NCBI GenBank assembly: GCA_010356995.1
Contig: ML996687.1
Location: forward strand, 63,803 to 127,802
Direction of reading: 5' to 3'
From: Trichodelitschia bisporula
Taxonomy: Eukaryota > Ascomycota > Dothideomycetes > Phaeotrichales > Phaeotrichaceae
Length of the DNA stretch: 64,000 bases
Shown here: positions 12,065 to 20,054 of the stretch, one piece after another
Layout of the letters: each line of letters starts with the position of its first letter
Numbering within the stretch: the first letter of the stretch is position 1
The notes under the pieces: model-generated
Databases searched by the model: none
What the model saw: only the letters and a program-made list of their open reading frames with translations
Told to the model about the DNA's origin: nothing
Made by a program: the position numbers and the translations under genes

Positions 12065-12129
12065 GGAATACGGAGATGGAGCGGAATACGGAGATGGAGC
12101 GGAATGCGGAGATGGAGCGGAATGCGAGA
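12065..12129. repeat. 18-bp tandem repeat, about 3.6 units
   Basis: The unit is ggaatacggagatggagc. The third unit has ggaatg instead of ggaata and the last is truncated. It lies in the gene-poor stretch. A minus-strand frame reads through it as a repeating FRSIS pattern, but no gene is evident. Confidence 0.85.
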
Positions 12130-13308
12130 AGTACGGTCATTCTTTGTTCTGAGGAATACCTCTGACGTCTAGGGCATTCGCGGCCAACAGTAATAAGATT
12201 CAAATAGTACCGCAACACTATGGAATCACGGGCGCGATGTGCAATCACCACGCATTGGAGAATATTGGCAAATTGGTGTGTGGGACGGAAGTTGGAGTTG
12301 GGTGGGTGGGCGAGATATGTCCAAGGTGTGCAATATTCGGCCGTTAACTTTGCGGCGACAAACGCAGGAACCCACTGGCCAACCTGGATCAAATCTGCAA
12401 ACGTATTGCGGGTATACCGAAGTCAGGAATCTGGATGATCCTGAAGAAGAGGGTTTGGCTGCGACAGGTATCCCTCGCCCAGCCATTCGAAGCCGGGCTA
12501 CGCTGGCGATCAAGAAGTCAGCGGTGTGTATGAGCTTGGAATCATATCTGGGATCATCATGTGCTGGTTGTCCTCCATCTTTGGAGCACGCCGACCGTGG
12601 ACGGGCAAATGTGGGGAGCGTTTGCCGTTGCTGCAGGACGATCACGGTGTTTACCACCAAAGGCTTCATCTCAAGACTTTCTGGCATCTTATCCCATCAC
12701 AAGCAGGGCTGCCGCATGGTTCTTGCTCCCTTGGAGTCGAGTCACGCAAGATGGTTGCTCAGTTGAATGCAGAACATCGCCGTTTTCAATGCGTCACGCT
12801 CCGACTGCGGCGAACAAAACTCAAACACACTGCTGGTGAACTCAACCAACAGTATGCTTGCACTGTTTTTAGGTTGCTTGCGCTGGACGAACAGCAGGAC
12901 AGTCACTCGTGCGTGGTTACTATTGCTCTATGATTGTGCAAAGGTTAACACGAAGAAAATCTTTGAAAGAAGCTGTCAGGGGCGCACAAATCACTGGTTG
13001 CAGAAGCCAGGAAAGCGCTCCATCACCATTTTCTATTTAGCCAGGACCTCGCCCACTGCAACAATACTTCCATCATGGCCTCACTGGCAGCACCGCCACA
13101 TCCAGAGTCTGTGAAGGGGATGGACATCACATGGGGGTGCCTTCCTCTACCTCCTTTGTGGAGGCACCTCCGGACTTCAGGCATCACTGCACTGCTGCTC
13201 ACTGGATATTCGCTGCCTGACAGTCACCTGGGGGTCGTCCATCGTTCCTTCCTCAACTGGGGACGTGAGAGCCAGAAGGGGTTAAGCAAGACTTCCCTCT
13301 TGCCTTAC

Positions 13309-13316
13309 TATTTAAA
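13309..13316 (+). promoter_or_regulatory. TATA-like box upstream of zinc-finger gene A
   Basis: tatttaaa lies about 200 bp before the first coding-like stretch of the C2H2 gene. Downstream the sequence becomes CA- and CT-rich, like a 5' leader, with a strong splice donor (gagtgtaagtg) near 13437-13447. A promoter is inferred from arrangement only. Confidence 0.35.
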
Positions 13317-13506
13317 CGCCGCGCTGAGCACAGAGAATTGACTTCCTCTGTCACAGCACTCTCATCCAGACATCACCTCGAATCCTAAACATCACTCATA
13401 CTTCATTCACATTACTTCGCAATATCTTACAACGGCGAGTGTAAGTGCCCTCTATGTTAATGAACTTACCGACGATTAAGTACTAATTTTCTGTGAACAC
13501 TATACT

Positions 13507-14453
13507 GTGGGTGGTGAACCCGGTCAGCCTGGCTGGGTGTTGGTTGCGTGGGTTTATGATGAGCAAGCACTCATCCTTGAGCCTCCTAACACCGCCAATG
13601 AGGCCGTGGTGAGGGTTAACGTCGTGGAGGACCAGCGCGGCGAAGTTGCCGCGAATGAGCAGTCTGGCGAGGCTGCTGCTGTTACAGGATAGCCAGTGTG
13701 GTAGGCACGTGGGACACGTGAGAGATCCAGCAGTTGCCAGATCAGGCAGGATGTGGTCTATGCTTGGCATCAGCCTACGCACAGGCCACCTCCTACAAGT
13801 AGACAGCTTAGCTGGAGAGCTTCACTCTCCATCCCCAGTCATCTATCACCTTACCGCTACAGCGTCCACTTTGCATTCAGCATACTGTGACAGCTGCGGA
13901 GAACCAGAATACCGGCGAGGACTCTAACAGGTAAGCCTTCCTTCCCCTAGTAACGCTTGTTGGACACGGTCCATCATAGACATGCAAGCTTGCTGTCTTT
14001 CCTCTGCCATCGCATGAACTGGTGCACCGTGAGTGCATCACCCTCTGAGCTCTGTTACACTCATCATACACACTCAAACGCGCACTCCTATTCCCACTCA
14101 CTACACATTCATTGAGCAAGCAAAGCCATCCCTAACCGGCCCACTTGAGCCTTTACGGACCGGAAGCTAACCCGTACTATAGGGAGTCCCAAGCGGACTC
14201 GAGCACCCCGGTTCAGTGCCATTCCTGCCCCGTCGCCCGCCGCCGGCAGAGCTTTGAGGACTACTCCCACCCGGTCCGCCATGTGCGTCACTCACACAAG
14301 CAGACTTACTACTGCTCGGTGATTGGCTGCCCCCGCAACTCGGCAGACCGGGCTCTTTGCTCGAGGGGTGCCGGCCTCGATCACCTACGGCGCCGTCACG
14401 CAGATATTCCGAATGCCACGTTAATCAGGGGACCACTGCCTCCACGTATTTAA
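13507..14453 (+). CDS. Small C2H2 zinc-finger protein (gene A)
   Basis: The C-terminal exon is best supported: the acceptor ...ctaacccgtactatag ends at 14182 and the frame runs to the stop at 14453. It joins in phase to an exon ending at 13930 (AG|gtaagc) that reads TAAENQNTGEDSN. The finger region reads VQCHSCPV...HVRHSHKQTYYCSVIGC...LDHLRRRHADI: two zinc-binding modules with the shape of the pair in gene B at 16.2 kb. An upstream stretch (13507-13692, GGEPGQPGWVLVAWVYDEQ) looks coding, but its join is unresolved. Likely a nuclear DNA-binding protein or a relic of one. Outer boundaries are approximate. Confidence 0.42.
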
Positions 14454-14535
14454 TAACTTGGAGGGGCAATAGTTGGGGACGAGGTCCACGGGAATGGGGC
14501 ACAACACATTATGAAGGAATTTGTTTGAAAGCTTT

Positions 14536-14655
14536 AAAGCGAATATTTTATGAGAGGATCTGTGGCGTTCGGAGCGAATATACCCATGGGGTTCTACAGT
14601 GTTAGGGGGAATATACTTCGGGGATTCTATAGTGTTAGAGCGAATATACCATTCG
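14536..14655. repeat. 33-bp tandem repeat, 2 full units plus degenerate ends
   Basis: Units at 14573-14605 and 14606-14638 share gaatatac...ggttctacagtgttag. A partial unit follows, and a looser one precedes from 14536. The period of 33 bp equals 11 codons and one + frame stays open through it with the pattern GFYSVRGNI, so it may be coding, but no gene model supports this. Confidence 0.8.
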
Positions 14656-15104
14656 GAATTCCAAACCATCTGCTCGTGTCACGGACAAGATTGAGATCCA
14701 GACTGTGCGGCTTCTACATTGTGCACTGGGACGTCTTGGATTACATCTTCGACAGGAAAAGCTCTCTGTGAGGTAGGCGACATGGCGGAGGGTCGGGGAG
14801 GCACCATGGCAAGGGCAGCAGGCTGCACAGCGCCTTCGACGGAAACTCTGCCTTCGACAGAAGGAAGCTGGCGGGTGCTGGTCGCTTCAGCCGCCAAAAA
14901 GGTAGGAATAACAGTGCAAAGGCAGGAGCCTTCAATGACGCATCCCACGACAACTACCACCTTTGTGATCGCCCTGCAAATATCAGTTTTGAATCTATCT
15001 CTCAGCACCAGGGCATTCTCAGCCGTATGTCATTTCTTTAGTCAGACATCACCGGTCTTCATTAGATAGCACCACGCTTAGTTGCCCATTCCAACTCTTT
15101 ACAG

Positions 15105-16493
15105 ATTCACAAATTGATATCTCAAGCGCGAACACCTTTAGTGTTGATCCAATTGGGCGCGAGAATACCTTTAGCACTGGAACCGCTGTGGCCATGGCAG
15201 CCGACGATACGCAGACCGAAAGCACTACCGCTTGGAACTTCAACGACTGGCCCGCTGGGAACTCCGCAGACTGGGCCAACGCCGCCGGGAACCCGGACGA
15301 CTGGCTGTGGATGCCTGTGAACATTGACTACCGGGCCACTAGCGACGTCGGTGACTGGGATTCCGGGCAAGATGCAGAGGGCGAAACGGATGGGGAATGC
15401 AAGGCGTCGAGAGAAACCGATGAGGGGAAGGTGGTCACCGCTGCTGCTGGGAACTTTTACGGCGAAGACGCTACATTTCACGCTCGTGGCGAGCCCGACG
15501 ATGCCAACGTGGGGAGTACTGCGGCTGGGAACATCCATGGCAAAGACGCTGGGCTTTATGCGGAGGGCGGACCTGACAACGGGAAAGTGGAGAGCACAGT
15601 CTCTGGAATCAATCACGACGAAGACTTTGAGCTCTTTGTACGTGGCCAAACGGACCACATATTTAACACGCCTGGCAAAATCAACGATGAGAAGATGGGT
15701 AGCACAGCCACTGTGGATATGTCCGACAAAGACTTCTGGCGCTTCATATACGGCCTAAACAACTGCGCATAGGATGCGCCAGGCAAATGCGACGATGTGA
15801 AGGTAGAGAGCACTGCAACCGGGCAAATCCATCACCAGGACTTACGGCTCGTACGGCTCCACGCACAAGGCGAACCCTGCGCCAGAATCAATGCCTCTAG
15901 TGAAGCCGACAGGAAACACGACATCGCTGGGAAAGCACCTACCAAGGTGGAACGACCTAGCAAAACCCAGGGTGGGGCAATCAAGAGGTTAGTAAACAGC
16001 CCCAAAGCTTCGTGAGTATTTGCATATGGACAAGGATCACAGTGTTGTCAATCGCGTGATGTGAAGAATATATATCAGTCTCCACGACTCTCGGACCCAG
16101 CCCCCTTCGACCTGAAAACACTGAGCCAAACTCGGCCCACCTCGTTTACAGTTTACACGGCTAACCTTGTTCAGTGTGCCTGCAAGCTCCCGCTTCGTTT
16201 ATGCCTGCGGGGTGCCCGGCTGTCAGAAAAGGTTCGAGAGCCGCTACCACCGCACGGGCTACAAACATCATCTGACACACCATCACACTCGCGTGTATTA
16301 TTGCCCGGTGGAAGGATGTTTACTGCACTGGGCTGCAGAGCAACCGAACCATAGGTCAAGGGCCTCCGTCCGGAGGCACATACAACGCCAGCATGGAGGC
16401 ATCGATAAAGTAGGCGATGCTGTTCCTGGGCCGGATCCTCCTAGACCCCCACCTCGCATGGTCTTGAGAGACGAGGACGACAAGAGCAGGTAG
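15105..16493 (+). CDS. Repeat-rich C2H2 zinc-finger protein (gene B)
   Basis: An exon opened by the acceptor ctctttacag (to 15104) reads SQIDISSANTFSVDPIGREN and, after ATG 15194, AADDTQTESTTAWNFNDW. About five degenerate repeats of roughly 30 residues follow (type KVESTAAGNIHGKDAGLYAEG). The exon ends at 16011 (TC|gtgagt). A 175-bp intron with branch gctaacc joins in phase to 16187, giving SRFVYACGVPGCQKRF...YKHHLTHHH...YYCPVEGC...VRRHIQRQHG: two C2H2 modules. An in-frame TAG lies at 15770-15772 between repeats 4 and 5. Either a further intron removes it (a strong gtacgt donor lies at 15637 and the TAG itself could be an acceptor) or the gene is broken. The first exon was not found. Confidence 0.5.
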
Positions 16494-16793
16494 TCTTACC
16501 AATTGAAAGACAGGACAAGTCCGGCCTCATTGTTGCCAATGCTGATAAACCCAAGCATTACTGCTAGACACTCCTGCTAACACGTGGGGTAATGGCGCCA
16601 TCAGTTCGGTAAAAACTCGAGCTTGCCGCTGACATCAGACCCGACTACCTTGCTGGCTTCTCTTTCTTAAGCTGGTGGTGTATGCGAAGAGTGCCTAGGT
16701 ATCGTACTGTACATAGGGCGGCCGAGCCGATCACCGCAGCTCCTCCCCACACTCACTCGGCCCGCAGCCCGGTCCTCCCTCCGCCACCCATCC
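16494..16793. other. Intergenic region, no gene seen
   Basis: It separates the zinc-finger gene from the convergent PheRS gene. It turns pyrimidine-rich towards 16790 and holds no motif I can name. Confidence 0.5.
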
Positions 16794-18321
16794 TCACCGT
16801 AACTCCACCCCCAACTTCTCAACCAACTCCCTCCTCACCCCCTCATGCAACCCATTCACCTCCTCATTCGTCAGCGTCCTCTCCAAACTCCTATAGTTAA
16901 TCCTGTAACACAAACTCCTCCTCCCGGTCTTCGGATGCCTGAACTCATCCACCAGCCGCACATCCTCCACAATGTTCCCCCCCACCCCCCTAACCAGCTC
17001 CATAACATCATTCTCATGGAACCCCGCCGTCGTCGCGCTCGGCGCCGGCCCCGCACCCCCTCCCCCCGCTGTGCTCCCAGTATGCTCCGCAACCCAAAAC
17101 GCCACATCCTTATAACACGCCGGATACTTACTAAAAGCCTCAAATCTTGGCCACGCTCCCTCCATCCCCAACCCCCTAAACTGCCCTAAAAACCGCTCAT
17201 CCGTACTCCAAAAAAGCCGTATGTCCGGAATCCCAAACAGCAGCATCGCAACCCGCTCCAGCCCGAGCCCGAACGCCCACCCAGCGCGATCACCCGCCCC
17301 TGCACCGTCGAGGATGGAATGCTGCACGATCCCGCATCCGAGGATCTCGAGCCAGGATCCTTGGTACAGGACTTCGAGCTCCCAGCTCGGAGACGTGAAG
17401 GGAAAGTACGCTTCAACCCAGCGCGCTTTTATGGGTTCGTTAGCTTGTGAGGCAGGGCGGGGTGCGCGCGCGAAGACGGTTCCGATGAGACCTTCAAGGC
17501 TGCGCTTGAGGTGCGCGGCCATGGCTGTCGTAAGCTCCGGGTCATGTTGAGCTTGCAACGGGTTGCGCTGTGCGTGAAATGGCGGGTTCGTATCCTCGAC
17601 CTCAATGCGGACGGGGGGTGCGGGGATCGCCTCTGTCTCTGCGCGGATTTCGGCGATGGAGGAGGAGGACATCGACCATGTGTGCGCGCCCTCGATTTGG
17701 TGGAACACGGGGTAGTGGCTGCGGTCTATGGCGTCGCGGCGGTACACGTCTGCGGCGATGAGGAAGGGGGAGTTGGAGGCGCGGAAGAGGTCGGCTTGGT
17801 GGGCGGAGGTGTGGGTGCGGAGGACGGTGGAGGAATTGATGTAGTAGGTGTCGGAGGGGGAGCGGCCAGGGTGGTTTGGGGGGAAGGAGAGGGAGTCGAA
17901 GTTTTGGTGGGTGGTTACGACCGCCGGGAGGGTAGTGTGGCTGGTGTAGCGTGGGAAGCGGGATTCGATTAGGGAGCGTGTTAAAGCTAGCGGATGTGAG
18001 TCTTGCAGGTGAAGTTTCCGTGGGATGGCGGCGAGGATGCTGGACGGTGTGTTGGTCCAGCTGTCTGTGGGATAAGTCTGGGAGCCGATTGTAAGAGTTG
18101 GAGGGTACGCTGGTGCGTGTTAGTGTGTGGACGAGTGATTGAGGTGCAATGGAGCTGGCTGCTTGAAATAGAGAAGTACAAGGCTGAATAGATATATTTT
18201 GTGCGAGGCAGTACGTACATGAAGACACCAATCTGCGCTGGCAGCGGAAGCACAGCGTCTCACGAAATAACCGTGCAGCTAATCGAGCCGTCCGCGTCGT
18301 CAGCATGTTATGTGGAGCCAT
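16794..18321 (-). CDS. MSF1: Mitochondrial phenylalanyl-tRNA synthetase
   Basis: Two exons (18321-18219 and 18109-16794) with a 109-bp intron (GTACGT...CACTAACACGCACCAG) give 472 residues, the usual size of the monomeric mitochondrial enzyme, which charges mitochondrial tRNA-Phe. The N-terminus (MAPHNMLTTRTARLAARLFR) is a typical matrix-targeting peptide. The class II core shows HYPVFHQIEGAHTW (motif 2 region), ARWVEAYFPFTSPSWELEV and the motif 3 helix GWAFGLGLERVAMLLFGIPD. The C-terminal anticodon-binding domain begins at FSKYPACYKDVAFWV. In-frame ATGs further upstream (18357, 18372, 18393) could lengthen the presequence. The gene is head to head with the DIC1-like carrier, about 400 bp apart. 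Confidence 0.95.
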
Positions 18322-18727
18322 GGTAGACGAAGTTAAAGTTTTGGCCGAAAAGTGCATCACGAGCTTAGACATGGTGTTGCGGCGCCGACGCAAGCCGGGG
18401 CGGGATGAACAATAGGCCGAGCTAGCGGCCCCGACGTCGGTCGCAAAAAAGTTGGTCCAAGTGCATCGGAAAGTTGGAGAGACTCCACCACACTACATCA
18501 CCACTCTTTACCCGGCATTTGATTCCCGAGATACTCCACATTTGTTTACTCCGCGCTTGTTTACTCCGCTTCCGGGGTTAGTATCTTACTTGCGCATTAC
18601 CGGGCTTATTCCCATTGCGCTACTACGGCACTTCTCGGTATCTCTCTCACTACATCGTAGCCTTCTCCGCATCGGCTTCCGCTCTTTCACTCATTCTTCC
18701 ACCTCTGCATACAATGCGCCTGGCACA
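18322..18727. promoter_or_regulatory. Shared promoter of PheRS and dicarboxylate carrier
   Basis: This 406-bp gap separates two divergent genes whose products both act in mitochondria. It must contain both promoters. It includes repeated words gtttactccgc and attactccgc-like around 18530-18570. No factor site is asserted. Confidence 0.5.
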
Positions 18728-19748
18728 ATGGCGACAACAGCAGCGCAGGTGAAGAAAGACGCGAGCCCGCGCACACGTACAATCGCATACCCGTTCTGGT
18801 TCGGCGGCTCAGCGTCTTGCTTCGCAGCATGCGTCACACACCCCCTTGACCTCGGTGCGCCGCCTCTCACTCGGAGTCTCCCACTCGGAGCCTCTCCCTC
18901 TCACCTGAACGCACTAACACCACACAGTCAAAGTCCGCCTCCAAACTCAACACCATGGCACACGCCTCAACATGGCGCAAATGTTCCGGCACATCGTCGT
19001 CTCCGACGGACTCAAGGGTCTCTACTCCGGCGTACCACATCCCCTCCCCCCATTTCAACCTCCCCACTGACCAGCCTAGCTCTCCGCCTCCCTCCTCCGC
19101 CAACTGACCTACTCAACAACCCGCTTCGGCATCTATGAAACCCTCAAAAACCGCAGCACCACCGCGCCCACCCTCCCCGCCCTCATCGCCATGGGTCTCA
19201 CATCCGGCTTCATCGGCGGCATCGCAGGAACACCAGCCGACATCATAAACGTCCGGATGCAAAACGACGCCTCGCTCCCCGCCGCCAAACGCCGTAACTA
19301 CGCCAACGCCATGGACGGCCTGATCCGAATGGTGCGCTCCGAAGGCGCCGCCTCGCTCTTCCGCGGCGTAGGCCCCAACGCCGTGCGCGCACTGCTCATG
19401 AGTGCAGCACAACTAGTCTCCTACGATGGCTTCAAGGCGGCGATACTCGTGCACACGGACTTGAAAGATGGGACGGCGGTGCACATCCTCGCTTCCTTCG
19501 GGGCCGGGTTCATGGCGACGAGTATCTGTTCCCCGGTGGATGTTATCAAGACGCGGGTTATGAGTTCGCATGGCGGAGGGGGCTTGGTGCATATCACGCG
19601 GGAGCTCATCAGGACGGAGGGCGTGAAGTGGATGTTCCGTGGGTGGGTACCGAGTTTTATGCGTCTCGGCCCGCATACGATTGTTACGTTTTTGTTTCTC
19701 GAGCAGCATAAGCGGCTGTGGAGATGGGTTCGAGGCGTCGAGATCTAG
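18728..19748 (+). CDS. DIC1: Mitochondrial dicarboxylate carrier
   Basis: Three exons (18728-18854, 18928-19031, 19080-19748) give 299 residues, the standard carrier length. The three carrier signatures are present: HPLDLVKVRLQ (restored across intron 1), GTPADIINVRMQ and SPVDVIKTRVM, each beginning an odd-numbered helix of a tripartite fold in the inner membrane. AFRHIVVSDG- and YSGLSASLLRQLTYSTTRFG-type segments match the DIC branch, which exchanges malate or succinate for phosphate. The second acceptor is cctag at 19079 rather than the nearer cag, because only that keeps the LSASLLRQ motif. The gene diverges from PheRS and converges on AMA1. Confidence 0.93.
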
Positions 19749-20054
19749 GCGGATGATGATGTAGCGTTTGCGTATGCGTTGAGCGTGGACGATGTTACTG
19801 TACTGCATTGAGGGGCGTCGGCGGTTTTCTCGCGCGCGTTGTTAGATAGATGGAGCTCTGTTACACCGGATACGAAGACGGCGGTAATGCGGCATGTACT
19901 ACATAGACGGAGACGGCGCGGTTCTTCTTACGATAGACGAATACAGGACGCACAACTGAAAGGACTAGGAATAGCGGCAAGCCAGACTGGACTCCAGGGA
20001 CCTCCTCCACCATGATGGCGAGGATCACCAACTCACAAAACCAACTCTGACGAC
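19749..20054. other. Convergent 3' region
   Basis: About 300 bp between the stops of the carrier and the AMA1-like gene. It holds only the two 3' ends; no further gene seen. Confidence 0.6.

Larger units (their letters stand above)
11344..13506. other. Gene-poor region with repeats
   Basis: No confident gene. Base composition shifts towards AT and all frames are short or patchy. It contains an inverted-repeat element near 11552-11637, a perfect hairpin at 11889-11912, an 18-bp tandem repeat at 12065-12129 and a TATA-like box at 13309-13316. Open frames around 12239-12933 have no recognisable motif. Confidence 0.5.

Noticed and set aside
11344-13506. LTR retrotransposon remnant
   Set aside because: No paired long terminal repeats, primer-binding site, polypurine tract or reverse-transcriptase motif could be seen.
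17602-18393. 263-codon minus frame beginning upstream of PheRS
   Set aside because: Only its first 50 codons coincide with PheRS exon 1; the rest runs through the intron and then in the wrong frame.
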